Origin: Marinomonas transparens
GTDB taxonomy: Bacteria; Pseudomonadota; Gammaproteobacteria; Pseudomonadales; Marinomonadaceae
Reading direction: 5' to 3'
DNA length: 64,000 bases
Assembly (NCBI RefSeq): GCF_016463975.1
Contig: NZ_JAEMNX010000001.1
Location: 310,001 to 374,000 of the forward strand
Part shown: in pieces, positions 9,003-16,930 of the stretch
Layout of the letters: each line of letters starts with the position of its first letter
How positions within the stretch are numbered: position 1 is the stretch's first letter
Program-made: the position numbers and the translations under genes
The notes under the pieces: generated by a model
What the model saw: only the letters and a program-made list of their open reading frames with translations
What the model was told of the DNA's origin: nothing
The model's database searches: none

Positions 9003-9066
9003 CTTTATTATTTCTCGTTTCCAATTATCACCATAACAATCCCGTTTATTGGGACTATTTGTACGA

Positions 9067-9091
9067 TATGTTTTGATATTCAAAACCATAT
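9067..9091. promoter_or_regulatory. LysR-type operator candidate
   Basis: The sequence TTTTGATATTCAAAA at 9071-9085 is a near-perfect dyad of the T-N11-A form that LysR proteins bind. Flanking ATATG and CATAT extend the symmetry with a one-base offset. It lies 57 bases before the first gene of the divergent operon. Confidence 0.6.
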
Positions 9092-9147
9092 GTAGAGCTT
9101 AATCTTGTTTTGTTGGCCTTACAAGACAAGCCTTAGGAGTATCAAAT

Positions 9148-9483
9148 ATGTCTACTAAAACATCCCCATCAAATAATGGGGAAATTCATTTTGGTCATAT
9201 AGCACCAGAATTCGGAAAATTAACTGACAAAATTTTATTCGATAAGATCTGGCAGCGTACCGAGTATCTGACTCCCCGTGAGCGTAGCCTTATCACTGTG
9301 GCCAGTCTGATCACTCAGTCTCGTCCAGAACAACTAATGTTCCATCTAAAAAAAGCTCAAGAAAATAAAGTTAGCCATGAAGCGTTAGCCGAGGTGATGA
9401 CACATTTGGCTTTCTATGCAGGTTGGCCTTCTGCAGCCGCAGCCATATCTCAGTTAGAAACCTTAATCCAGTCAAATCAATAG
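9148..9483 (+). CDS. Carboxymuconolactone decarboxylase family protein
   Basis: A small 111-residue all-helical protein. The family signature LTPRERSLITVASLI is at about residues 41-56, and MTHLAFYAGWPSAAAA is near the C-terminus. It lacks the CxxC pair of AhpD-type peroxidase partners, so a peroxide role is unlikely by that mechanism. Some relatives act on aromatic-derived lactones, but many have no known substrate. A TAGGAG ribosome binding site precedes the start. It is the first gene of a three-gene set with nine bases to the tautomerase gene. Confidence 0.9.
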   Translation: MSTKTSPSNNGEIHFGHIAPEFGKLTDKILFDKIWQRTEYLTPRERSLITVASLITQSRPEQLMFHLKKAQENKVSHEALAEVMTHLAFYAGWPSAAAAISQLETLIQSNQ

Positions 9484-9492
9484 GAGACGCAT

Positions 9493-9906
9493 ATGCCATT
9501 CATCGAGCTATTTGTTCCTGAACATAAGTCTTCGACTGAACTTGAACGTATTTCTAATATTTTGCACGAGCAATTGGTCGCGCATTTCGATGTACCTATT
9601 CAAGATAAGTTTCACGTTTTTCACCGTATCACTTCGGGGAGACGGTTTTTCGATTTGCATTACGGCGTATCAAATGGACAACGTTCTGAGAATTGGATGC
9701 TCATCAAAATATTGGCAGGTAAACCTCGGTCTTTAGAAGCAAAGCAGGCGCTTTATCAAGCTTTGTCTAATCACTTCAAAGTACAGCTTGGTTTAGTTCC
9801 AGCGGATCTAATGATTGTTATTTCTTTTAACCAGCTCAATGACTGGTCATTTAGTGAAGGTCAGATCCCTTCTTCTAAAAACCTCAACTCTAATCCAGCA
9901 AACTAG
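9493..9906 (+). CDS. Tautomerase family protein (4-oxalocrotonate tautomerase-like, long form)
   Basis: A 137-residue protein starting Met-Pro-Phe. Removal of the initiator Met would expose Pro1, the catalytic base of the tautomerase superfamily. The length and the segment PIQDKFHVFHRIT fit the longer Tautomerase_2 type rather than the 60-residue 4-oxalocrotonate enzyme. GGAG lies ahead of the start. It lies between the carboxymuconolactone decarboxylase family gene and the DUF4865 gene. The neighbourhood suggests handling of a keto-enol or aromatic-derived compound, an inference only. Confidence 0.88.
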   Translation: MPFIELFVPEHKSSTELERISNILHEQLVAHFDVPIQDKFHVFHRITSGRRFFDLHYGVSNGQRSENWMLIKILAGKPRSLEAKQALYQALSNHFKVQLGLVPADLMIVISFNQLNDWSFSEGQIPSSKNLNSNPAN

Positions 9907-9920
9907 CAGGAGAAAACACT

Positions 9921-10502
9921 ATGATTATCATGCAGTATCAATTCACACTTCCGGCGCAGTTTGATATGGCCATCATTCGTCAGCGCATAGAACAAAGTGC
10001 TCATAAATTGAATGGCTTTCCTCACTTGGGTTTCAAGGCCTACCTATATCAAGAGCAAAGCAATGACGATATTTATCAACGAGAAAATAGTTATGCTCCC
10101 TTCTATTTTTGGAATTCGAGTGAAGGTATGAAGTCTTTCTTAACGTCAGGTGGCTATAACAATCTAGAACATGACTTTGGTCGCCCTGAAGTTCGTACCT
10201 ACTTGCCTTTTGTTTATGAACAAAAAAATAACATCTGTGACACTCAGTACGCTTGGGTTATTAAAGAAAATGTTTCACGTGACACAAGTATTGAAGCCTT
10301 GTCAGCACAACAGGAAGCATTGGTAAGTTCATTCGATCATCCAGACATAACAGCCTATGTTATCGCACTAGATACAAAAGAATGGTGTTTACATAGCTGG
10401 CTATTTTTCAGGTCAGAGGTAGAGCAACAAGCGCTAGAAAAGCTAATTCATGATAAACAAGCTGAGTTCAGCACGTATCAAGTTGGTTACGTTGCTCAAT
10501 AA
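9921..10502 (+). CDS. DUF4865 family protein of unknown function
   Basis: A 193-residue soluble protein. I recognise the family by its N-terminal MQYQFTLPAQFDMAIIRQRI pattern and the later FGRPEVRTYLPF segment. No catalytic motif is evident. The fold may be a dimeric ferredoxin-like barrel, which is a guess. AGGAG lies before the ATG at 9921; an in-frame ATG at 9930 is an alternative start. It is the last gene of the LysR-linked operon. A parS-like sequence lies inside the gene at 10271. Confidence 0.8.
   Translation: MIIMQYQFTLPAQFDMAIIRQRIEQSAHKLNGFPHLGFKAYLYQEQSNDDIYQRENSYAPFYFWNSSEGMKSFLTSGGYNNLEHDFGRPEVRTYLPFVYEQKNNICDTQYAWVIKENVSRDTSIEALSAQQEALVSSFDHPDITAYVIALDTKEWCLHSWLFFRSEVEQQALEKLIHDKQAEFSTYQVGYVAQ
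10271..10286. other. parS-like ParB-binding site (15 of 16 bases)
   Basis: The sequence matches TGTTTCACGTGAAACA except for one C at position 13. It lies inside the DUF4865 gene. ParB genes of many bacteria bind such sites near the origin, including sites within coding regions. Confidence 0.55.
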
Positions 10503-10523
10503 AGCGACTGAGAGGAAAGGGGG

Positions 10524-10556
10524 AGACTAAGTCAGCAAACCTTAGTCTTGCTTTTT
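10524..10556 (+). terminator. Terminator after the DUF4865 gene
   Basis: Arms AGACTAAG (10524-10531) and CTTAGTCT (10541-10548) are followed by TGCTTTTT. The descending arm overlaps the last codons of the convergent cysQ gene. The stem is short, so strength is uncertain. Confidence 0.55.
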
Positions 10557-11381
10557 ATACCAATCCATTACACTGGGTGCGAGTTCAGGACCACACACAA
10601 AGAAGTGTCCGTTCAACAAGGTTTCACGTTGGTTATAACAAAAAGGTTTGCCTGTCGGCGTTACCAGCATTCCGCCAGCGGCTTCAATAATGGCTTGCTG
10701 AGCCGCCGTATCCCATTCACTCGTCGGTCCACGACGTAGGTGTAAGTCGGCAATACCTTCTGCAATTCGACAACCCTTTATTGAGCTACCTTTAGGTAGC
10801 TCCCGAACTTGCTGATAAGTTAACTTGAGGGTGTCCTTCAGCTCACTCGGTAATGCGGGCCCATGACTGCGACTCGTCATCACAATAATAGGTTCACGCG
10901 GCTCTCGTACGTTAATGCTTTCAAAGTCATCTTCATGCCATTTGAAAGCCCCAACAGGTAGGTCTTGCCAACCTGTTGTCACCCCAATGTAGCCTTCATT
11001 CGTAGTAGGCAAGTAAACGATACCTAAAATAGGCGCACCGTTTTCGACGAGTGCAATGTTAATGCTGAATTCACCATTACGCTTAATGAACTCTTTTGTG
11101 CCATCTAACGGATCAACCACCCACAGCATAGGCCATTTAGAACGCTCCTCAAATGAAACAACCGCTTCCTCTGACAGCACAGGAATGTTTGGTGTGAGTA
11201 CTTGCAAACCCGCTAAGATCACTCGATGTGCAGCTAAATCTGCGGCGGTAACTGGGCTATCGTCAGACTTTTGCTCAATCCCTAAATCCGCACGTTGATA
11301 AATATCCATGATTGCATCTGCTGCATCGTGTATTATTTTTTGTAGTGCTTGGAAAATAGGGTGATGACTAACATCCTGCAT
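10542..11381 (-). CDS. cysQ: 3'(2'),5'-bisphosphate nucleotidase CysQ
   Basis: A 279-residue inositol-monophosphatase superfamily enzyme that hydrolyses 3'-phosphoadenosine 5'-phosphate to AMP, preventing a by-product of sulfate assimilation from accumulating. Metal-binding motifs are visible: the acidic Glu of SEEAVVSFEE, DPLDGTKEFIKRNGEFSINI in the middle and WDTAAQQAIIEAAGG near the C-terminus. The frame is open to 11417, but the ATG at 11381 has GAGG five bases upstream and gives a start close to E. coli CysQ. It is divergent from hslR with 46 bases between starts. It is somewhat longer than the 246-residue E. coli protein. Confidence 0.92.
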   Translation of the reverse strand: MQDVSHHPIFQALQKIIHDAADAIMDIYQRADLGIEQKSDDSPVTAADLAAHRVILAGLQVLTPNIPVLSEEAVVSFEERSKWPMLWVVDPLDGTKEFIKRNGEFSINIALVENGAPILGIVYLPTTNEGYIGVTTGWQDLPVGAFKWHEDDFESINVREPREPIIVMTSRSHGPALPSELKDTLKLTYQQVRELPKGSSIKGCRIAEGIADLHLRRGPTSEWDTAAQQAIIEAAGGMLVTPTGKPFCYNQRETLLNGHFFVCGPELAPSVMDWYKKQD

Positions 11382-11427
11382 AACAGCCTCAAACATGAAA
11401 ACACAAAATTGGATCAACGCATTCCTT

Positions 11428-11847
11428 ATGAGTAAAGCAGAAAAACAGCAAGCACCACAAGCCGTTCGTTTAGATAAATGGTTATGGGCCGCACGATTCT
11501 ATAAAACACGCTCTCTTTGCAAGGACGCCATTGATGGCGGCAAGGTGACATATAACGGTAGCAAGGGTAAAGCGAGTCGTAATGTAGAAGTCGGTGCCAT
11601 GATCGGCATACGCTTAGGATGGGATGAGAAGACGATTGAAATTAAAGCCATTAGTGGCCAACGTCGCGGGGCACCAGAAGCACAACTCTTATATGAAGAA
11701 ACACCAGAGTCCATAGAGAAACGTGAACGCAGAGCGCTTGAGCATAAATCTTTTGGTGGCCGAATCATGGCAGATCACAAACCTAACAAAAAAGAACGCC
11801 GAGATATTAAGCAACTCAAGAAAGATATCTTCAGTGGTAATGACTAA
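11428..11847 (+). CDS. hslR: Ribosome-associated heat shock protein Hsp15 (S4 domain)
   Basis: A basic 139-residue protein with an S4 RNA-binding domain at about residues 9-65 (VRLDKWLWAARFYKTRSLC). A lysine- and arginine-rich tail (KPNKKERRDIKQLKKD) follows. Hsp15 binds blocked 50S subunits that carry nascent chains and helps recycle them. The open frame extends to an ATG at 11395 that would overlap the cysQ 5' end. The ATG at 11428 gives the normal Hsp15 N-terminus and is preferred, although its ribosome binding site is weak. It converges on dprA with only seven bases between the stops. Confidence 0.9.
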   Translation: MSKAEKQQAPQAVRLDKWLWAARFYKTRSLCKDAIDGGKVTYNGSKGKASRNVEVGAMIGIRLGWDEKTIEIKAISGQRRGAPEAQLLYEETPESIEKRERRALEHKSFGGRIMADHKPNKKERRDIKQLKKDIFSGND

Positions 11848-11854
11848 TTTCATA

Positions 11855-13165
11855 TTAGCAACGGGAATAAGCACCATGGCGGTTTTCCACACAGCCCGAT
11901 AACTCCAGCTCCATTAGCCCCTGCATAAGAATTTCGGTGTGCATTTTCGTATGTCGAATTAATGCATCAAAGTCTAAAGGTTGAGATTCTCTTTCCAATA
12001 ATTGAGCGAGTTCTTTCGCTGCACTTGATACAGTTAGTGGTAAATCAGAAAATCGGTTATTGCTAAATGAAGATGAAAGAGAGGGGCTAGCCTCATCAGC
12101 ACGGGACACAGGCTTTGCTTTCATAAACTTAACCGATGCTTTCTTGTCATACTGATTACCGGCCTGTAGGCTTCTCTCAGAGCACTCAGACAAGATATCA
12201 TCTATGTTTCGAACCAATGTCGCACCTTGTCGTAATAACTGATGACAGCCCTCTGACTGAGTATCAAACAAACGTCCTGGCACAGCAAAGACCTCACGAT
12301 TTTGTTCAATCGCATAATTTGCACTGATCAAAGAACCACTTTTGGTGGAAGCTTCCACCACCAAAACGCCAATACTCAGTCCGCTAATAATACGATTTCT
12401 AGGAGGAAAGAGATGAGGTCGAGCACTCGTCATTAGTGGGTATTCACTAACTAATAAGCCACCTTGATAAAGAATGTTATCAAATAGAATCGAGTTCTTA
12501 TTAGGGTATCTATGCTGTAGCCCTGTTCCCATTACGGCAAGTGTCGGTGTTGAACCATCATGCAATGCCCCTTGATGTGCGGCAGTATCTATTCCAATGG
12601 CCCCTCCACTCACCACACAAATGCCACGCGATGCTAATTGCTCAGCAAGCTGCAAAGTAATATCACGGCCATAGCCAGTACATTTTCGCGCGCCAACAAT
12701 GCCTATTTTCGGTAAACCTAAAGAAGTTAAACTTCCTTGTCCGTATAAAAATGCAGGAGCGGTATCTATTTCTTTTAGAGCCTGTGGATAATGCTCGTTC
12801 TGTTGGAGCAGTAAATGGTGATGAGGTTCCGAGAGCCAGTCGAGTGTCTGGTCTCGTTTCTCCTGTTGTTCATCATTTAAACTTCCAGACGATAGATAAT
12901 CTATGGCTTGTCGAGCCGTAACATCAGGCCACTTGAGAGCCCTTAACAGTTCATAAGTAATGTCTGATGCTCTACCACTCTCTAACAAAAGCCCATCCAC
13001 ATCGGGCAAAGAGTCACCAACAAGTTCTCCAGAGCCAAGTTGTTCAAGTTGATTTAAATAAGTATAAAGGCGAGATAGGCGGGCAGGGCCGATTCCAGAT
13101 AAGAAACTAAAACATAGCCAATCGGTTTGGCTAAGACCTCCAACATAAGAAAATTGATCCATCAT
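11855..13165 (-). CDS. dprA: DNA-processing protein DprA (Smf)
   Basis: A 436-residue protein that binds incoming single-stranded DNA and loads RecA during natural transformation. It has an N-terminal helical part, then the DprA Rossmann-like core with GIVGARKCTGYGRD and VVSGGAIGIDTAAHQGAL, then PRNRIISGLS. A low-complexity linker and a C-terminal winged-helix-like segment (DALIRHTKMHTEILMQGLME) follow. The start at 13165 follows AAGGA; the frame is open to 13207 without a better site. It is longer than many DprA proteins mainly because of the linker. In Pseudomonas a LysM-domain gene usually sits between dprA and def; none is present here. Confidence 0.92.
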   Translation of the reverse strand: MMDQFSYVGGLSQTDWLCFSFLSGIGPARLSRLYTYLNQLEQLGSGELVGDSLPDVDGLLLESGRASDITYELLRALKWPDVTARQAIDYLSSGSLNDEQQEKRDQTLDWLSEPHHHLLLQQNEHYPQALKEIDTAPAFLYGQGSLTSLGLPKIGIVGARKCTGYGRDITLQLAEQLASRGICVVSGGAIGIDTAAHQGALHDGSTPTLAVMGTGLQHRYPNKNSILFDNILYQGGLLVSEYPLMTSARPHLFPPRNRIISGLSIGVLVVEASTKSGSLISANYAIEQNREVFAVPGRLFDTQSEGCHQLLRQGATLVRNIDDILSECSERSLQAGNQYDKKASVKFMKAKPVSRADEASPSLSSSFSNNRFSDLPLTVSSAAKELAQLLERESQPLDFDALIRHTKMHTEILMQGLMELELSGCVENRHGAYSRC

Positions 13166-13511
13166 ACTGCTTCCTTGCAACTCTGCTGCTGATAAGAACG
13201 ACCACAAAAGGATAAGTCATCGCTTGGTTTAGCCATCCTAGCTAAATGCTCTTAACAAGACTGAAAACATCAAATAGTCATAAATAATAAAATCTGCAAA
13301 ACTATTCAATCATATTGACTAAAAAACCGCCATCAGATGACTGCTCAATAGGCCCAGTTACGTTACAATAGAAGAAATGAAAAGAGTGGTGGGGAGTCTT
13401 CTATTGCTCATCAATATAAGGCATCAATATAACAGGAGAAGCTGAGAGCCAGTAACACAAGCTTACAGCGATTCAAGCTTCCCTGAATATTTCGTTGGAA
13501 AAGAAAAGATC
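13166..13511. other. Intergenic region between divergent dprA and def
   Basis: 346 bases with no supported gene. The region must hold promoters for both dprA and def. TTGACT near 13315 and an extended -10-like GTTACAAT ending near 13369 are visible but not at correct mutual spacing. The last 130 bases form a long def leader without an obvious riboswitch. Confidence 0.4.
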
Positions 13512-14030
13512 ATGACTGTTTTAACTGTACTCGAATTCCCAGACAAACGCTTACGCAAGGTAGCCAAGCCAATCACAGAGTTTACGGATGCCCTTCAAAC
13601 TCAAATCGACGACATGTTTGATACCATGTACGCAGAGAATGGTTTGGGCCTAGCGGCAACCCAAGTTGACTACCACTATCGTCTCGTTGTGATGGACTTT
13701 TCAGAAGAACGTAATGAACCTCTTGTGTTTATTAATCCTGAGTTTGAAGTTCTTGATGATGAAGCAAATGAGTTCCAAGAAGGTTGCCTATCTGTACCCG
13801 GTTTTTACGAACATATATACCGTGCAGCCAAAGTGAAGGTAAAAGCACTTGATCGTCATGGCGAAGCTTTCGAATTAGAAGTGGATGAACTGATGGCGGT
13901 ATGCGTGCAACATGAAGTCGATCACCTTGATGGTAAACTTATGGTTGATTACCTTTCTCCATTAAAACGTAATCGCATAAAAAGTAAGTTGGAAAAAGCA
14001 CACAAACTCGCGCTTAAACAAACTAAGTAA
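13512..14030 (+). CDS. def: Peptide deformylase
   Basis: A 172-residue metalloenzyme that removes the formyl group from the N-terminal Met of new proteins. All three family motifs are present: GLGLAATQ at 44-51, EGCLSVPG at 90-97 with the metal-ligand Cys92, and HEVDH at 134-138 with two metal-ligand histidines and the catalytic Glu135. Length matches E. coli Def. It is followed by fmt, the enzyme that adds the formyl group, but a strong hairpin with a T-run separates the two genes. Confidence 0.98.
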   Translation: MTVLTVLEFPDKRLRKVAKPITEFTDALQTQIDDMFDTMYAENGLGLAATQVDYHYRLVVMDFSEERNEPLVFINPEFEVLDDEANEFQEGCLSVPGFYEHIYRAAKVKVKALDRHGEAFELEVDELMAVCVQHEVDHLDGKLMVDYLSPLKRNRIKSKLEKAHKLALKQTK

Positions 14031-14077
14031 CCATTTATAATTAGCCTATTCACAAGGCACCAAAAATCTCTTATTAC

Positions 14078-14107
14078 AAAATCAGGCCATGGCCTGATTT
14101 TTTCTTT
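14078..14107 (+). terminator. Terminator-like palindrome between def and fmt
   Basis: Arms AAAATCAGGCC (14078-14088) and GGCCTGATTTT (14091-14101) form a perfect palindrome, realistically with a four-base loop, followed by further T residues. It lies 11 bases before the fmt start, so it may reduce read-through from def. Confidence 0.8.
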
Positions 14108-14118
14108 AAGGAAACCTT

Positions 14119-15111
14119 ATGCAGACTTTTTCACCACTTCGCATTGTTTTTGCCGGAACACCAGAATTCGCTGCCGCTAGCCTACAGGCTATTATTGATC
14201 AGCAAGCAGAGAAACAATATGAATTAGTTGGTGTATACACCCAACCTGATCGTCCTGCAGGGCGTGGTCAGAAACTAGTACAAAGCCCAGTAAAGCAACT
14301 TGCCATAGCTAATAACATTCCAGTTTTCCAGCCAGTAAATTTCAAGCAAGAAGAAGATAAATCTCAGCTTGCAAGTCTAAAAGCAGACCTGATGATAGTC
14401 GCCGCTTATGGAATCATTCTGCCTAAAATCGTACTCGATACGCCAAAGCTTGGTTGCATCAACGTACACGCTTCTTTATTACCCCGCTGGCGTGGTGCAG
14501 CACCTATTCATCGTGCATTAATTGCAGGAGACAAAGAGACAGGCATCACCATCATGCAAATGGATGTAGGCTTGGACACAGGGGACATGCTGCTCAAAGC
14601 TCACTGTGATATCAAACCTTCTGACACCTCTGCTAGCTTACACAACCGTCTAGCTGTTCTGGGAGGTGAAGCCTTGATTGCCTCACTAGATAAGCTCCAA
14701 GCCAATGAACTGATACCGGAAAAACAAAACGAAAGTCTTACTTGTTATGCGGCAAAGCTTACAAAACAAGAAGGCAATGTGGATTGGTCAATGTCTGCTG
14801 AGTTGATCGAACGACAAATTCGCGGTTTATCGCCTTGGCCTGTAGCCTACACAAATAGCCTTGCAGGTACTATGAAAATCCATGCTGCACAACTAGCAAC
14901 CGAGGGCGACAACAACTCTAACATTCCGGGGAAAATTATAGCCACCAGCAAAGATGGTATTATCGTCACAACTGGGGCAGGGGCAATCCAAATTACAGAG
15001 GTACAATTTGCTGGAGGCAAGCGTATGAAAGTACAAGATGCTCTCAATGGTAAACACAAAGCCGCCTTAGAAATTGGCCAACAACTGAGCCTAATCGAGC
15101 AAACACTATGA
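14119..15111 (+). CDS. fmt: Methionyl-tRNA formyltransferase
   Basis: A 330-residue enzyme that formylates initiator Met-tRNA using 10-formyltetrahydrofolate. The catalytic region is clear: Asn115 and His117 in CINVHASLLPRWRGAAPI and Asp153 in GLDTGDM. The C-terminal OB-like domain begins near residue 215. AAGGA precedes the ATG. It follows def and is 10 bases before rsmB, the standard def-fmt-rsmB order. Confidence 0.98.
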   Translation: MQTFSPLRIVFAGTPEFAAASLQAIIDQQAEKQYELVGVYTQPDRPAGRGQKLVQSPVKQLAIANNIPVFQPVNFKQEEDKSQLASLKADLMIVAAYGIILPKIVLDTPKLGCINVHASLLPRWRGAAPIHRALIAGDKETGITIMQMDVGLDTGDMLLKAHCDIKPSDTSASLHNRLAVLGGEALIASLDKLQANELIPEKQNESLTCYAAKLTKQEGNVDWSMSAELIERQIRGLSPWPVAYTNSLAGTMKIHAAQLATEGDNNSNIPGKIIATSKDGIIVTTGAGAIQITEVQFAGGKRMKVQDALNGKHKAALEIGQQLSLIEQTL

Positions 15112-15121
15112 GCCAAAAATC

Positions 15122-16474
15122 ATGAATCAAACATCTGACACAACATCTATTCAGCATAGCGCTCGCCAAGTGGCTATCAAGGTCATTGCTAATATCCTGC
15201 TTCAGCAAGGCTCATTAAGTACTCAACTTGCACGCTATCAAGCAGACGTTGCCAGCGAACATATTCCTCTCCTTAAGGAACTTTGCTTTGGTGTTTGTCG
15301 CCATTACCCAACGCTAAACAGCATCGCCTTAAGTTTGCTAAGTCACCCGTTTGAAGAAAAAGACACAGATTTGTATGCCACACTTCTTTTGGGTTTATAC
15401 CAACTCACCCATATGAACACACCAGATCATGCGGCAGTGAATGAGTCAGTAGAAGCCTGCCGTCTTCTTAAAAAAGACTGGGCAACCAAGCTAATGAATG
15501 CAGTATTGCGTCGTTATCAAAGAGAGGCTGATGAGATAGTTACTAACCTAGAGGCCATGCCATCGGTTGAATTCAATCAGCCAAAATGGCTAGTAAAGCG
15601 CTTCAAAAAACATTGGCCGGAACAATTCGAGCAAATTATCGAAGCCAGCAACACGCACCCACCTATGTGTATTCGGGTGAATGATGATCGAGTTTCACGT
15701 GAAACATACCAAGAACTGCTTATGAAAGAGGGTATAAAATCCGAAGCAGGTGAGTTTTCAGCCTCTTCTTTGTACCTAAGAAAAGCTGTCCGCGTTGATC
15801 AGCTCCCTAAATTTGAGGAGGGCTTCGTTAGTGTTCAGGACGAATCGGCTCAGCTTTCTGCTCACATACTTTCCCCCAAAGAAGACGAGAAGGTTCTTGA
15901 TGCTTGCGCAGCACCAGGAGGAAAAACTGGCCACCTATTAGAAAAATCTTCTCGTATCGAACTGACCGCTGTTGAATTAGAGCCATGGCGCATGGAAAAA
16001 ATCGAATCGAACTTAGTGCGACTAGGGTATCCAGCGCATTTGATTTGTGCTGATGCAAGCAAACTAGAAGACTGGTGGGATGAAGAAACATTCGATAAAG
16101 TTTTGCTTGATGCACCTTGTTCTGCGACAGGGGTCATTCGCCGAAATCCAGATATCAAGATCAATCGTAAGCCTGCCGATATTGTTGAACTGGTAGAGAT
16201 TCAGCAAGAGATCATTCAAGCCGTTTGGAAAACATTAAAACCGGGGGGCTTCATGCTATACGCTACCTGCTCATTAATGCCTGAAGAAAATGAACAACAA
16301 ATGGCTAAATTTATAGCAGAACAAGCTGATGCAAAAGAAGCCCCGTTAAATACTTTGGCGGCCGAGCTTGATTTGACTTGGGGAACCCAAGTCAGTCATG
16401 GCAGACAACTCTTTCCAACCCTAAACGGACAGGATGGTTTTTATTACTGCTTGCTTGAAAAGAGCAGCCAATAG
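15122..16474 (+). CDS. rsmB: 16S rRNA (cytosine-967-C5)-methyltransferase RsmB
   Basis: A 450-residue SAM-dependent enzyme that methylates C967 of 16S rRNA. Residues 1-150 form a NusB-like RNA-binding domain. The methyltransferase domain follows, with the SAM loop DACAAPGGKTGHL near residue 260, LLDAPCSATGVIRRNPDIK near 330 and YATCSLMPEEN near 380. The cysteines in the last two motifs are the usual general-acid and nucleophile pair of this family. The nearest parS-like match to consensus of the whole origin region, with a perfect 14-base palindrome, is embedded at 15691. Confidence 0.97.
   Translation: MNQTSDTTSIQHSARQVAIKVIANILLQQGSLSTQLARYQADVASEHIPLLKELCFGVCRHYPTLNSIALSLLSHPFEEKDTDLYATLLLGLYQLTHMNTPDHAAVNESVEACRLLKKDWATKLMNAVLRRYQREADEIVTNLEAMPSVEFNQPKWLVKRFKKHWPEQFEQIIEASNTHPPMCIRVNDDRVSRETYQELLMKEGIKSEAGEFSASSLYLRKAVRVDQLPKFEEGFVSVQDESAQLSAHILSPKEDEKVLDACAAPGGKTGHLLEKSSRIELTAVELEPWRMEKIESNLVRLGYPAHLICADASKLEDWWDEETFDKVLLDAPCSATGVIRRNPDIKINRKPADIVELVEIQQEIIQAVWKTLKPGGFMLYATCSLMPEENEQQMAKFIAEQADAKEAPLNTLAAELDLTWGTQVSHGRQLFPTLNGQDGFYYCLLEKSSQ
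15691..15706. other. parS-like ParB-binding site (15 of 16 bases, perfect 14-base dyad)
   Basis: AGTTTCACGTGAAACA differs from the parS consensus only in its first base. The inner 14 bases GTTTCACGTGAAAC are a perfect palindrome. It lies inside rsmB. It is the best parS candidate in the window. Confidence 0.7.
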
Positions 16475-16490
16475 ATAAAAGATTTTTTTC

Positions 16491-16568
16491 GAACCGAGAC
16501 AAGATCACATCCAATGAATATAGATCGGACTCGTAGACCTTTTCCCTTTCTTTAATGAACCGAGACAA
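16491..16568. repeat. 12-base direct repeat
   Basis: GAACCGAGACAA occurs at 16491-16502 and again at 16557-16568, 66 bases apart, between rsmB and trkA. Purpose unknown; it could be a duplication scar or a protein-binding site pair. Confidence 0.6.
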
Positions 16569-16569
16569 C

Positions 16570-16609
16570 GCCTAACAAATTGTTTCACATGAAACGCATT
16601 TTGTTAGGC
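16570..16609. other. Hairpin with nested parS-like site
   Basis: Outer arms GCCTAACAAA (16570-16579) and TTTGTTAGGC (16600-16609) enclose TGTTTCACATGAAACG (16581-16596), which matches parS at 14 of 16 positions and is itself nearly palindromic. The outer stem followed by ATTTTAT could also act as a weak terminator after rsmB. Confidence 0.55.
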
Positions 16610-16629
16610 ATTTTATACCGGATAAAAAT

Positions 16630-16667
16630 GAGTTGTTTATTGAGTCAAGCAAATCAATAAACAACTC
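16630..16667. terminator. Perfect 14-base hairpin downstream of rsmB
   Basis: GAGTTGTTTATTGA (16630-16643) pairs perfectly with 16654-16667 around a ten-base loop. GTTTGCTTTTATT follows, a broken T-run. It may be a weak terminator or an RNA processing hairpin. Confidence 0.5.
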
Positions 16668-16930
16668 GTTTGCTTTTATTAGCACCAGACTAATGAAGTC
16701 ACAGATCAAATCCCCTGAATAAATCCTATTTGAAAAATAACTCACTTTTTTATGGGTATTTACCAAGATCAAGTTAAATAATGTTACTTATGTGGTTAAA
16801 CTTATATCACTAGACAAAAGCCTATTTTCAGACAACATCAAATAGAAAAAGTCATTGGTCTGAATGGCTAAATAAATCACTTTGACCATACACAGAGCCG
16901 ATACAATAAAACTCCGCTCTAAGGCAGAAT

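Larger units (their letters stand above)
16475..16930. other. Intergenic region between rsmB and trkA with repeats and hairpins
   Basis: 456 bases with no supported gene. From left to right it holds a 12-base direct repeat (16491 and 16557), a hairpin enclosing a parS-like site (16570-16609), a 14-base perfect hairpin (16630-16667) and an AT-rich stretch likely to carry the trkA promoter. No tRNA or small protein gene is convincing. Confidence 0.6.

Noticed and set aside
13310-13370. A sigma-70 promoter for def using TTGACT and TACAAT
   Set aside because: The two elements are far more than 18 bases apart, and no better pair was seen.
16572-16772. 66-codon minus-strand frame between rsmB and trkA
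   Set aside because: It begins and ends within hairpin sequences and has no family resemblance or ribosome binding site.
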